55,093 nt of DNA from Lysinibacillus sp. FJAT-14745 (GTDB taxonomy: Bacteria > Bacillota > Bacilli > Bacillales_A > Planococcaceae), in contig NZ_LITM01000014.1 of the NCBI RefSeq assembly GCF_001275675.1, positions 17,082 to 72,174 of the forward strand, given 5' to 3'. The position numbers were made by a program, and so were the translations under genes. Shown here one piece after another: positions 1-8,745 of the stretch. Within the stretch, counting starts at the first letter, position 1; the number at the start of each line of letters is the position of its first letter. The notes under the pieces were generated by a model, which did not search any database, was not told the DNA's origin, and saw only the letters and a list, made by a program, of their open reading frames with translations.

Positions 1-3000
1 ATAATCGTTTTGTCTTTTGGATACTCTGCTTCTGTAGCATTAAAAGTATATAGAACTTTCTCTTTCTCCTGTTCGCTTATCATATTCATTTCACTGAGCA
101 ATTTCTCTGGATTCTGTACCGCATCCGTCAACACTACAGCAAAGTGCTCACTCATACGTTCTATTGTCTCTTGCTTGAATAAGTCTGTACAATACTCCCA
201 ATTTAGTTCATATCCATCTGCAGTTTCTTCCATACTTACGGTTAAATCAAATGTTGAAGATTTGCTTGTAAATTTAACTGGGCTTAGAATCGTGTCTCCT
301 AATTTCAGTTCAGCTTCCTCATTATTTTGGAAAACAAACATAACATCAAATAATGGGTTTCTCGAAAGGTCTCTTTCTAATTCTAATTTGTCTACCAATT
401 CTTCAAATGGATATTCTTGATTTTCATATGCTTTCAAGCACTTTTCTTTCATTTGTTCAAGTAATTCGATAAATGTTGAATTAGACCCTATTTTTCCTTT
501 AATAGCCAACGTATTGGCAAACATTCCCAACATATTCTGTGTATCTGGGTGAATTCTTCCCGCAATTGGGCTCCCTATTACAACGTCTTCCTGTCTACTG
601 TAGCGACTGAGCAGTAACATAAAGGATGACAACAGAATCATATACTGTGTAGCACCAGTTTTCGTACTCATTCCATTAACAGCATTCTTTAGTTCATTGC
701 TTAATGTTGTTGTAAAACTGTTACCTTTATAACTCTGATGTTGTGGTCTAGGGTAATCTGTCCGCAGGTCGAGCACAGGGATGTCATCGGAAAATTCTTT
801 TAACCAGTATTCTCCTTGAGAACCTAAATCTTTTGCATTCTGCCACGCACTGAAATCCTTATATTGTGCATTAAGTTCTGGTAATTCTTCACCATTGTAA
901 AATCTAGATAAATCACCGAGTAATACTCCTTTGGATCCGTCATCGTAGATGATGTGATGGATGTCTAGCATGAGTATGGTTTCATCTTCCGCAATTTTTA
1001 CAGCCTTCACTCTCATTAAAGGCGCTTTCTTCAAATCGAAAGGACGGATAAATTCTGTTAATACTTTTTGAATATTTCCCTCGTTCTCTTCTACATACTC
1101 TAAGTTTATATCAACTGAATCTTCTATCATTTGAAGGAACTTATGTTGATCATAATTAAAATGTGTTCGTAATATTTGATGACGCTCGCACAACTGTTTA
1201 AGAGCTTTATTTAGTTGTTCTAAATTAAGAGAACCCTTAAGCTTCAAAACGGTTGGGATATTATAGGAGATGTTTCCTTCTTTCATTTGGTCAATAATAA
1301 ATAATCGCTTCTGGGCAGAGCTCATTTCATAGCTGTCTTTTTGAGGTTGCAACTCAATGGAGGTATAGTATGTATAATTAGTTGCATCTCTTACTTTTTC
1401 AGCAATATTTCTTACTGTATTCCCTGTTAATACTTCACGTAATGGAATTCGCACCCCTAATTCCTGTTCAATAACATTTACTAACTTGGTAGCTCTTAAC
1501 GAATGTCCACCTAATTCAAAGAAGTTATCGTCAATCCCTATTCGATCAGTTCCTAAAATGTCTTGAAATGCTTTTGCAATGCAGATTTCTATGTCGTTTC
1601 TCGGAGCGATATACTCCACCATGCTTATTACTTCAGGTTTAGGTAAAGCTTTTTTATCCAACTTCCCGTTCCTTGTTATAGGTAGACTCTCTATTTGGAT
1701 AATATATGCTGGTATCATATATTCCGGTAATTTCTTTCTTAATTGTTCTTTGATGATATTGCTATCAAGTTTTCCATTTCCAACCACATATCCACACAAA
1801 TATTTATCGTTATTCTCTTCTCTTGCAATGACAACGGCGTTTTGAATTTCTTGCAAATTTCTAATTTCACTTACAACTTCGTCAATTTCTATTCTATATC
1901 CTCTGATTTTTACTTGCTCGTCTATTCTTCCTAGATACTCGATATTGCCATCTTCCATCCAACGCGCAAGGTCCCCAGTTCGATAGATTTTTTCTCCTTC
2001 ACAAAAAGGATTTTCTACAAATTTCTCTGCCGTCAATTCAGGTCTATTTAAATATCCCCTTGATACTCCTTCTCCCCCAATACATAGTTCACCCATCATA
2101 CCAATACCACAAAGTCTATTACCGTTTAAAATGTATATCTTGGTATTGGAAATTGGTCTTCCAATATGAACAAAGTCCAAATTAAAATCTGTGGGCACAT
2201 CAAGGGATGTCGCAAAAACAGTCGTCTCTGTAGGTCCATAGGAATTAATAAGCCCCACTTTCCCGTTGCAAATTTGGTTGAAACGATTAGCCAATTCAAC
2301 CGGTAAAGCTTCTCCTGACAATTGTATTTTGCGTAAAGATTGTGTTACTTCAGAATTAACATAAGAAGTAAAGCCTTCTAATACTGACGGTACAAATGAT
2401 GTCCTAGTAACATGATGCTTTTTTATTTGTTCTGCAATTTTACTTGGATCCATTTCATCTTCCACAGGTAGAAGCACCAATTTTGCTCCTGCTAAATAAC
2501 CAACGAAAAATTCCCAAATAGACAAATCAAAGGTAAATGTAGTTTTTTGGAGAATAACTTCGGACTCATGATATTCATTTTTCAACATCCAAGTTACCAA
2601 ATTTACAACATTACCATTTTCAACCATAACCCCTTTAGGAGTGCCTGTTGTTCCAGAAGTATAGATAACGTATGCCAAGTTATTTGGTTTGGAAATCAGT
2701 TTTAAATTTTGCTCTTTTTCTCCCTTACATTCACATAAATCAACCACATTAATATTTTGTAAATCCTTGGTTATATGCCTACTTTCAGTCCCTTCAAGAA
2801 GTACATTTGTTCCACTGTCATTTAACATAAATCTTATTCGATCTATTGGGAGACTTGGATCTATAGGTAAATAAGCTCCTCCTGCTTTTAAAACCCCATA
2901 GATCCCAATCACCATTTCAATAGACCTCTTTGTAATAATTCCAACAATACTATCAGATTTTACTCCCTGTTCTCTTAATAATTCTCCCAAATAATTTACC

Positions 3001-3791
3001 CTAATATTTAATTGTTTGTAAGTAAGCGTTTGTCCTTCATATTCTAATGCAATATTATTTGGTGTTTTTACGACTTGTTCTTCAAATAATTCAATTATAG
3101 TTTTTGTATTTGGATATAGATCGTCACTATTATTAAATTCATGAAGTACCAGGTTTAATTCAAAATCATCTAAAAATGTTATCTCATTTAGATAGTTTTG
3201 TTTCTTTTTACTCATTTGTTCACATATTTTCATTATTCGTTTATGTGTCAAATCTAACATTTGTTTACTGATGGATTCTGAATTAAATTCATAGATAATT
3301 TTAATTTTTCCATTATTTTGAGATATACCAATAGTTAAATCATATCCCTCTCTATCATATACACAACATTCCGAATACAACGAATATAAAAGGATATCTG
3401 GAGAATTTGTTGAATGCGAATTTCCACTTTCAGTTTGTTCATTGACCTTTGATAGATATTCACTTGCCATATCTAAATACTTTTCCATGGTTTGCTCATG
3501 ATTTACTATCAAAGAAGCAAGAATAACGGAATTCTTATTGTTAACTAAAGCAATCGATTCAGGGTTATTTCCTGTAACGAGATTTTTATACAATATCCAT
3601 GCGGAAGTAAATAACTGTACTACGTCCATCTTATGATAGATGTAAGCTTGATTTATTTGATTACAATAACCCTCATTAATAACGTACTCTATTACTTGCC
3701 TTTTCCCATCCGCAGATTTTTTTCTTAAACCAAAAATGTTACGTTGAGTAGAACTGTTGCAATTTTCATTGTTTATAGTAGTAATATTCAT
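1..3791 (-). CDS. Non-ribosomal peptide synthetase, N-terminal part (cut by window edge)
   Basis: Cytosolic assembly-line enzyme that activates amino acids and condenses them into a peptide. The 1263 codons seen run off the left edge without a stop. Order: residues 1-220 resemble only the C-terminal half of a condensation domain; an adenylation domain follows at about 225-740, with the A3 motif YTSGTTGTPKG, FDLSIWEFF, SYGPTETT, RTGDLARW, and NGK lysine. A carrier domain carries DNFFELGGHSLRA with the phosphopantetheine Ser764. A full condensation domain covers about 790-1220 with HHIIYDDG at 945-952, and the first residues of a second adenylation domain reach the edge. The specificity-pocket residues by hand alignment to GrsA are D, L, W, S, Q, S, S, V, F, K; I cannot assign a substrate. 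Its ATG overlaps the stop of the upstream thioesterase (ATGA), which fixes the start and shows translational coupling. The product is unknown. Confidence 0.95.
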   Translation of the reverse strand, partial: MNITTINNENCNSSTQRNIFGLRKKSADGKRQVIEYVINEGYCNQINQAYIYHKMDVVQLFTSAWILYKNLVTGNNPESIALVNNKNSVILASLIVNHEQTMEKYLDMASEYLSKVNEQTESGNSHSTNSPDILLYSLYSECCVYDREGYDLTIGISQNNGKIKIIYEFNSESISKQMLDLTHKRIMKICEQMSKKKQNYLNEITFLDDFELNLVLHEFNNSDDLYPNTKTIIELFEEQVVKTPNNIALEYEGQTLTYKQLNIRVNYLGELLREQGVKSDSIVGIITKRSIEMVIGIYGVLKAGGAYLPIDPSLPIDRIRFMLNDSGTNVLLEGTESRHITKDLQNINVVDLCECKGEKEQNLKLISKPNNLAYVIYTSGTTGTPKGVMVENGNVVNLVTWMLKNEYHESEVILQKTTFTFDLSIWEFFVGYLAGAKLVLLPVEDEMDPSKIAEQIKKHHVTRTSFVPSVLEGFTSYVNSEVTQSLRKIQLSGEALPVELANRFNQICNGKVGLINSYGPTETTVFATSLDVPTDFNLDFVHIGRPISNTKIYILNGNRLCGIGMMGELCIGGEGVSRGYLNRPELTAEKFVENPFCEGEKIYRTGDLARWMEDGNIEYLGRIDEQVKIRGYRIEIDEVVSEIRNLQEIQNAVVIAREENNDKYLCGYVVGNGKLDSNIIKEQLRKKLPEYMIPAYIIQIESLPITRNGKLDKKALPKPEVISMVEYIAPRNDIEICIAKAFQDILGTDRIGIDDNFFELGGHSLRATKLVNVIEQELGVRIPLREVLTGNTVRNIAEKVRDATNYTYYTSIELQPQKDSYEMSSAQKRLFIIDQMKEGNISYNIPTVLKLKGSLNLEQLNKALKQLCERHQILRTHFNYDQHKFLQMIEDSVDINLEYVEENEGNIQKVLTEFIRPFDLKKAPLMRVKAVKIAEDETILMLDIHHIIYDDGSKGVLLGDLSRFYNGEELPELNAQYKDFSAWQNAKDLGSQGEYWLKEFSDDIPVLDLRTDYPRPQHQSYKGNSFTTTLSNELKNAVNGMSTKTGATQYMILLSSFMLLLSRYSRQEDVVIGSPIAGRIHPDTQNMLGMFANTLAIKGKIGSNSTFIELLEQMKEKCLKAYENQEYPFEELVDKLELERDLSRNPLFDVMFVFQNNEEAELKLGDTILSPVKFTSKSSTFDLTVSMEETADGYELNWEYCTDLFKQETIERMSEHFAVVLTDAVQNPEKLLSEMNMISEQEKEKVLYTFNATEAEYPKDKTI

Positions 3792-4528
3792 ATCAAACTC
3801 GCCTCCAATGAGTTTAGTGACATTTCTGCTAATAATGTTTTATTAATAATTTTTACAAATTCTTCAGTGTAGAAATTAATGAAAAAATGATTCCCTTCCA
3901 TTTTATAGTATCTACAAAACTTTGTTGTATGCTTAGACCATTCATAGATTTTTTCATTCTTATTTTCCTCATCTGAATAGACGATCGTTATATTGGATAA
4001 TATGGGTTCTGTTTTCATCATATAGTTATATTGTGTATACAATTTCAAATCTGAGTAAAATATTGGAACCATTAAATCTATTAATTCTTCATGATGAATC
4101 ACTTCATGAAATTCCCCACCCATTTTAGTCAAATTTTTAGTTAATTTTTGAGCAGCTTTGTAGTAAGACATTTCTTGTATCTCTCGTACCTCAGGTGCTA
4201 CATGTGCTGCAAAGAAAATATGAACGGGTTTTCTTCCAGTACGCCTATAAATTTCATAGTATACTTCAAATGCTACTAAACTTCCCATACTATACCCAAG
4301 AAGGGCAAATGGTGCATCAGTTAAATTTTCTATAATAGTTTTTGCTACATCACTAACCATTTCTTTGAAATTACAGTAAAATTCTTCTGAAATTCTTTCT
4401 CCATGTCCCGAATACTCAAGTGGAATAATTTCAATTACTTCATTGATGTATTTTTCAAGTGAGTTATACATTACACCAGATCCACCAGCATACGGTAAGC
4501 AAAATAATTTAATATCTTTCACATTCAT
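3788..4528 (-). CDS. Type II thioesterase of NRPS cluster (GrsT/LgrE-like)
   Basis: Stand-alone alpha/beta-hydrolase that clears mis-primed or stalled acyl groups from NRPS carrier domains. About 246 residues, the normal size of the family. It opens with the family signature LFCLPYAGGSG, has the nucleophile elbow GYSMGS (Ser near 94), an Asp in VYSDEEN, and the catalytic His in GNHFF near the C-terminus. It lies between the MFS exporter (46 bases away) and the NRPS gene, which it overlaps by four bases. Start choice: the ATG at 4528 abuts GAGGA, so the in-frame GTG at 4522, six bases beyond GAGGA, is a good alternative and would give 244 residues. Confidence 0.92.
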   Translation of the reverse strand: MNVKDIKLFCLPYAGGSGVMYNSLEKYINEVIEIIPLEYSGHGERISEEFYCNFKEMVSDVAKTIIENLTDAPFALLGYSMGSLVAFEVYYEIYRRTGRKPVHIFFAAHVAPEVREIQEMSYYKAAQKLTKNLTKMGGEFHEVIHHEELIDLMVPIFYSDLKLYTQYNYMMKTEPILSNITIVYSDEENKNEKIYEWSKHTTKFCRYYKMEGNHFFINFYTEEFVKIINKTLLAEMSLNSLEASLI

Positions 4529-4574
4529 TCCTCGATTCTACTCTATCTTTTGCTTTGTATATTATTTACTACTT

Positions 4575-5861
4575 TTATTCACTCACTGATACTTTCTGAT
4601 TAATATCCACTTGCTCAACTGTGCTAAACAATTTTTTTGTCACTAATGCCAGTAAGACTGTTATGACTGCTACTGCAAATACTAATGTGTATACATTGTC
4701 TTCAAATTTATCAATTAATGTACCAAATAATACTTGACCAACAGGTACTGAACAAGTCGATACCGCTGTTAAAATTGCCATTACTTTCCCTAGCAATAAA
4801 TTCGGAGTTTGTTGTTGCAGTAATGTAATGATAAATATGTTAATAATGGTTATAGCGAACATAATTAGCATTGAACTGAACGAGAAAACAAGAAATTGTA
4901 GAGTTATTTCCCCACTACTATTTACAAATTCAGGATAAACGGTGATTGCCATTGGAATAAATAGAATTCCACTTGCAACAAACCAGAGATACAGATTATT
5001 TACTTTAAGTTTCTTTGAAATAAAACCAATTGCAACAGCCGCAAATATCATACTCAAAGAAATACCACCTTGCGTTAGTCCAAATAAACTATCGCTCATG
5101 CCTAAAGTGATCTTGATAATATACGGAATTCCTACTAAAAATAGAGGTGTAATAAATAAATTTAATGATGCTGCTATTAATATTACTTTAGAAATAAATG
5201 GATTTTCCTTTACAATGTATGACACGCCATCCTTAATATCCAGAAGGGTTGTCTTCACTGCCCCATAAGGTTGCTCTCTCTTTTCAAATGGGATTTTTAT
5301 AAACAGCTCTATTACAGCTGAGAGAAAAAAGCTGATACAAGTTATAATGACGATCATTTCAATGCCTGCGATACTATATAAAAGACCTCCCAAAACTGGA
5401 CCTGCAAAATTAGTTATAGAAGAAACTCCTGACACAATACCATTTGCCTCTAGTAGTTTATCTTGTTTCACTAATACAGGAATACTTGCCTGTACAGTAG
5501 GTTGATAAAAAGCACTAACTATCATCAGCAAAGTCATAACAATCCCAATCATCACAATAATGGATGATTCACTAGTAAATAAAAATATTGCCAATCCACC
5601 AACTATGAAACTACTAATAACATCAAGTATCACCAACAAATTTCTTCGATTGGTGCGATCGGCGATAGCACCACCAATAGGTGCTAAAAATATAGTCGGA
5701 ATTGTTGAAATGGCTAATATTAAGCCAAATATTTTTGCTGATCCAGTTAGATCAAGGATATACAATGATAATGCAAATCTTAAAATGGAGCTTCCAAATA
5801 AAGTGATAACCTGACAAATAACCAATACTCCAAAATTCCTATTTAAATTAGCCAATTCCAA
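4575..5861 (-). CDS. MFS exporter, 12 transmembrane segments, NRPS-linked
   Basis: Major facilitator superfamily permease of the drug/siderophore exporter type (EntS-like), probably exporting the peptide made by the neighbouring NRPS. 428 residues with about 12 hydrophobic segments and the cytoplasmic loop 2-3 motif GGAIADRTNRRNLL, a form of MFS motif A. Start is TTG at 5861 behind GGGAGG; a second in-frame TTG lies two codons on. It is 16 bases downstream of a 57-residue membrane protein and upstream of the thioesterase, so it is very likely in the same transcript. Substrate is inferred only from context. Confidence 0.88.
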   Translation of the reverse strand: MELANLNRNFGVLVICQVITLFGSSILRFALSLYILDLTGSAKIFGLILAISTIPTIFLAPIGGAIADRTNRRNLLVILDVISSFIVGGLAIFLFTSESSIIVMIGIVMTLLMIVSAFYQPTVQASIPVLVKQDKLLEANGIVSGVSSITNFAGPVLGGLLYSIAGIEMIVIITCISFFLSAVIELFIKIPFEKREQPYGAVKTTLLDIKDGVSYIVKENPFISKVILIAASLNLFITPLFLVGIPYIIKITLGMSDSLFGLTQGGISLSMIFAAVAIGFISKKLKVNNLYLWFVASGILFIPMAITVYPEFVNSSGEITLQFLVFSFSSMLIMFAITIINIFIITLLQQQTPNLLLGKVMAILTAVSTCSVPVGQVLFGTLIDKFEDNVYTLVFAVAVITVLLALVTKKLFSTVEQVDINQKVSVSE

Positions 5862-5877
5862 GAATGCCTCCCAATAA

Positions 5878-6051
5878 TTATTTGTTTACATAATTAATAA
5901 TTCCACTAATAAACGCACAGCATGCAATTATTATCAACCACCAGGCCCACTTGTTGAGTTTCCCGTTCTTCTTACCAACTATTAATCCAAAGATCCCTGC
6001 AAATAACAACAAAACAGCTACTATTGTTCCTACTAAAAATGGGATTTCCAT
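5878..6051 (-). CDS. 57-residue two-helix membrane protein, first gene of NRPS operon
   Basis: Small protein not recognised by family. It starts MEIPFLVGTIVAVLLL, has a first hydrophobic helix (about 4-26), a short KKNGK basic loop, and a second helix with AWWLIIIACCAF, ending NYVNK. The ATG at 6051 has a strong AAAGGAG site seven bases upstream, and its stop is 16 bases before the exporter start, so it looks like a genuine operon member. Two-helix miniproteins beside exporters can be transporter subunits or immunity factors; here that is only a guess. Confidence 0.75.
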   Translation of the reverse strand: MEIPFLVGTIVAVLLLFAGIFGLIVGKKNGKLNKWAWWLIIIACCAFISGIINYVNK

Positions 6052-6077
6052 GTTTTTTTCTCCTTTATAAAGATGAA

Positions 6078-6084
6078 TTATAAT
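6078..6084 (-). promoter_or_regulatory. Candidate -10 for the NRPS operon
   Basis: On the minus strand a TATAAT hexamer lies about 28 bases upstream of the 57-residue gene. No good -35 is visible 16-18 bases further up (TGGTTA is the nearest), so the promoter may need an activator. The dispersed repeat at 6123-6243 begins just beyond. Confidence 0.35.
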
Positions 6085-6122
6085 ATCAGGTGTGTTGATT
6101 AACCATTTTTATACATCCAAGA

Positions 6123-6243
6123 GGTTGATTTCCGCTACGGGCTACTCGCTTTCCTGCGGGCGAGCGTCGAGCCGCTTCGCTCCGTGCAGGGTCTCGTCTG
6201 TCTCGCTTTCCCGCGGGAGTCGAGTAGCCCTACGCTACAATCA
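6123..6243. repeat. Dispersed palindromic repeat, family A copy 1
   Basis: A 121-bp element whose ends are imperfect inverted repeats: left TGATTTCCGCTACGGGCTAC and right GTAGCCCTACGCTACAATCA. It is GC-rich in an AT-rich surround and has inner inverted segments (CTTTCCTGCGGGCGAG against CTCGCTTTCCCGCGGGAG is partly self-complementary). It shares the GGTTGATTTCCG edge and the CGCTTTCC motif with copies at 21970, 32519, 47849 and 48135. It sits between the NRPS promoter and the convergent end of the DUF4097 gene. Confidence 0.75.
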
Positions 6244-6381
6244 GTTAAAATGGAAATATATTAGCAAAGTGGTAACGGAAAAATCCTTTTATCGCTCATT
6301 AATAAACTCATTTTTTCCTAATCAACACGCCTGTTATAATATGTCAAATCAAGTGAAAACTCACTAGACCCTTTCTTCTAT

Positions 6382-6418
6382 TGATACTTACTGAAGTAGT
6401 AATCTACTTCAGTTATCA
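6382..6418 (-). terminator. Hairpin at end of the TetR/ABC operon
   Basis: A perfect 10-bp stem ACTGAAGTAG / CTACTTCAGT with a TAAT loop, extended by TGATA/TATCA. It lies 12 bases past the stop of the DUF4097-like gene. There is no T-run, so it may be a processing or stabilising hairpin rather than an intrinsic terminator. Confidence 0.4.
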
Positions 6419-6429
6419 CTAGTTGTATA

Positions 6430-7209
6430 TTAAATTTTTGATATTGAAAAAGAACCGCCTCTAAGTTCTGCACTAAATATATTCTTTCCATTTTTGTATA
6501 TATAAGAATCTCCAGAGTGCATTAAAGAAAAATCACTTTTAAAGTTTCCTGAAAGTTTTTTCAAATGACACGAAAATCCGTCATTCTCCGGAATCTCTAC
6601 TTTTACATTTGCCCCTGTAGAAATCGATTCGATTTTCTGTATCATAGTTGAGGAACTCACTTTAGTAGTTCTACCAGTTGAGTTGACATTTATTTCTGAA
6701 AATTCTCCCGAAAAATCTATTTTTGTTGATGTCGTCTGTAAGTGTAATTTCTGAATTTCCAAAAATTCTCCCGATACATTAGATCCGATGGCATGGAAAG
6801 TAAATTCCTCCATTTTCCCTGAAAGTTTAGCAGTACCAGATGTTAAATGACACTTGCATTTTATTGCATCAAGATGTTCAACAAACAAATTAACTCCAGT
6901 ACAGTCAATAGAAATAGAATCAAATTGTTTTTTAGGTAGGTATATTTCCAAATTTGTTTTATGAAGATTGAATCCAATTTGTATCTTCTTTTTCCTACCA
7001 TCTGTAATGGAAAGCTTCCCGTTTTTTACTGTATGATGAAAAAGTTTATGTTCTGGAAACTTTGTATCGGTGATTTGAACAACTTTTATTTCATCATGCT
7101 CATTTTCAAAAATATGAATATCACCTGTGATCCAATCTAGTGCAATATCTGATATCGTATGATCTAAACAAACTTTTTTTCTATCAATCAATTCACTATA
7201 TCCAACCAT
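6430..7209 (-). CDS. DUF4097-like beta-helix/beta-sandwich protein
   Basis: 259 residues, no signal peptide or membrane segment. The repeating pattern of short beta strands with Ser/Thr/Gly turns (for example DIHIFENEHDEIKV, GKLSITDG, VNSTGRTTKVSSST, LRGGSFSIS) is typical of DUF4097/LiaG-like proteins, often encoded next to stress-responsive ABC transporters or PspC-type membrane proteins. A good AAAGGAG precedes the ATG. It lies 107 bases downstream of the ABC permease, the last gene of the TetR-ABC group, so co-transcription is likely. Molecular role unknown. Confidence 0.7.
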   Translation of the reverse strand: MVGYSELIDRKKVCLDHTISDIALDWITGDIHIFENEHDEIKVVQITDTKFPEHKLFHHTVKNGKLSITDGRKKKIQIGFNLHKTNLEIYLPKKQFDSISIDCTGVNLFVEHLDAIKCKCHLTSGTAKLSGKMEEFTFHAIGSNVSGEFLEIQKLHLQTTSTKIDFSGEFSEINVNSTGRTTKVSSSTMIQKIESISTGANVKVEIPENDGFSCHLKKLSGNFKSDFSLMHSGDSYIYKNGKNIFSAELRGGSFSISKI

Positions 7210-7316
7210 TTCGTTTTCTCCTTTTCATTTATTATTTTTATATTTCAGCTATTCAAAAACAATCTGCATCTCGCAATACTAATCACGAAACAATCATAAC
7301 GCCATTTCCTGTAAAA

Positions 7317-8024
7317 TCATTCCACTTCGATTCTATTAATTTTCCCCATCAAATTCATTGTGGCAATGATTCCTGCAGCTGTAGAAATCGCTAATAAAAT
7401 CAGGCTTAAAGTACTTTTCTCAAAACTTCCGATAACAGCATTTCCAAAGAGAGCACATAACAAAAGAGCTGACACAATGGTACTAGGAACTGATTTATTG
7501 ATAAAACCTATTCTCATGGCAATTAAAGAAATTCCATTCATACCTATAGACAAAATAATGATTGTTTTAATGACTGAAAACAGTAATTCTGGAGATAGCG
7601 TATCATTAACAATTGGTGAGAAAGTTTCAGTCATACTAAAAATAACGATTGGAGGAATATTACTGATAATCATTGAAGCAGTTGAAAACACAACAACTAC
7701 CGCAATTTTAGAAAGTAATATTTTTTTTCGATCGACTGGATAAGAAAATAAAAGTATCATCTTTTTCCCTTTATATTCTTCTATTACAAACCGTGAGAAC
7801 ATAGTTGCGGAGAGGATGGAAAAAAAAAACATACTCATGATGCTAGTGAACAAAAAGATATTCGAATAATTTTGAAAATCCGGCTCATTTTCTACTTGTG
7901 CTACAACAGCTACAAAATAAATAAATCCAATAAGAAACAGACATCCAATCATACTGATCTTCATGTAAGTATTAAGATTATTTCGTCTTAGCTCCAGTTT
8001 CATTAATTTATACAATTTTGACAC
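7317..8024 (-). CDS. ABC-2 type transporter permease
   Basis: Membrane subunit, 232-235 residues with six hydrophobic segments, partner of the ATPase encoded immediately upstream. It begins with a basic cytoplasmic KLMKLELRRN, as in BcrB/NatB-like permeases. It overlaps the ATPase gene by up to 17 bases. The GTG at 8024 has no room for a ribosome site; the TTG at 8015, eight bases after AGGGG, is the more probable start. Substrate unknown; the architecture fits bacitracin/lantibiotic-type export or self-protection. Confidence 0.85.
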   Translation of the reverse strand: MSKLYKLMKLELRRNNLNTYMKISMIGCLFLIGFIYFVAVVAQVENEPDFQNYSNIFLFTSIMSMFFFSILSATMFSRFVIEEYKGKKMILLFSYPVDRKKILLSKIAVVVVFSTASMIISNIPPIVIFSMTETFSPIVNDTLSPELLFSVIKTIIILSIGMNGISLIAMRIGFINKSVPSTIVSALLLCALFGNAVIGSFEKSTLSLILLAISTAAGIIATMNLMGKINRIEVE

Positions 8025-8745
8025 CCCTATTCGTCATTTCAAAGTAGAATTCCTCTATTCCACTAGGATACTGCTTTTTGATATCGGACAACGTTGCTTC
8101 TCCTTTAACAACTCCGTCAACAATGATGCTCACTGTATCAGCAATTTGCTCAATTTCACTGAGAATATGACTGGAAATCAGAATAGTCATTCCATAATTC
8201 TCTACAAGATCCAAAAACAATTTTCTCATATCGCGAATCCCAGAAGGATCTAGTCCGTTTATCGGTTCATCTAATATCAACAATTTGGGTTGATGGACTA
8301 ATGCCCTTGCAATTCCTAATCGTTGTCGCATGCCTAATGAAAACTTTGAGACTGGCTGTGAACCTGTGTTAGCAAGCCCTACCTTTTCTAAAGCTTTAGA
8401 AATATCAACCTCTTCTCTGTTCAAATAAGCAAGATGCAGACTTAAATTTTCTTCTGCTGAAAGATGTTCATAAAAAATAGGCACTTCGATAATACTACCG
8501 ATGTTTCTTAAAATCTTATCCCTATTGACAGTAACATCCATACCAAGCACTTCTACTTTTCCTGCTGACGGTGTAAGTAAACCCGTTAAAATTTTAAAAA
8601 TGGTTGTTTTACCCGCCCCATTCGCTCCCAAAAAACCATAAATAGATCCTTGTCGAACAGTCATATTGCATCCTTTTATTACTTCTACATTAGAAAGAAC
8701 TTTTACCAGATTTTCTGTTTTTACTACAATATCATTGTTATTCAT
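8008..8745 (-). CDS. ABC transporter ATP-binding protein
   Basis: Nucleotide-binding subunit, 245 residues from the ATG at 8745. Walker A GANGAGKTT, Q-loop region, signature FSLGMRQRLG (SLGMRQ rather than LSGGQ, usual for BcrA/LanF-type exporters), Walker B LLILDEPINGLDP and switch His in SSHILSEIEQ. A TTG start at 8763 is possible but would lie inside the GGAGG that serves the ATG. The start overlaps the stop of the TetR gene by eight bases, so the regulator and transporter are translationally coupled. Confidence 0.93.
   Translation of the reverse strand: MNNNDIVVKTENLVKVLSNVEVIKGCNMTVRQGSIYGFLGANGAGKTTIFKILTGLLTPSAGKVEVLGMDVTVNRDKILRNIGSIIEVPIFYEHLSAEENLSLHLAYLNREEVDISKALEKVGLANTGSQPVSKFSLGMRQRLGIARALVHQPKLLILDEPINGLDPSGIRDMRKLFLDLVENYGMTILISSHILSEIEQIADTVSIIVDGVVKGEATLSDIKKQYPSGIEEFYFEMTNRGVKIV

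Noticed and set aside
10..3000. Plus-strand frames opposite the NRPS
   Set aside because: All are antisense shadows; the minus strand reads continuously as NRPS.
6092..6367. 91-codon plus-strand frame
   Set aside because: Most of it is the family A repeat; Ser/Arg-rich composition and no ribosome site.
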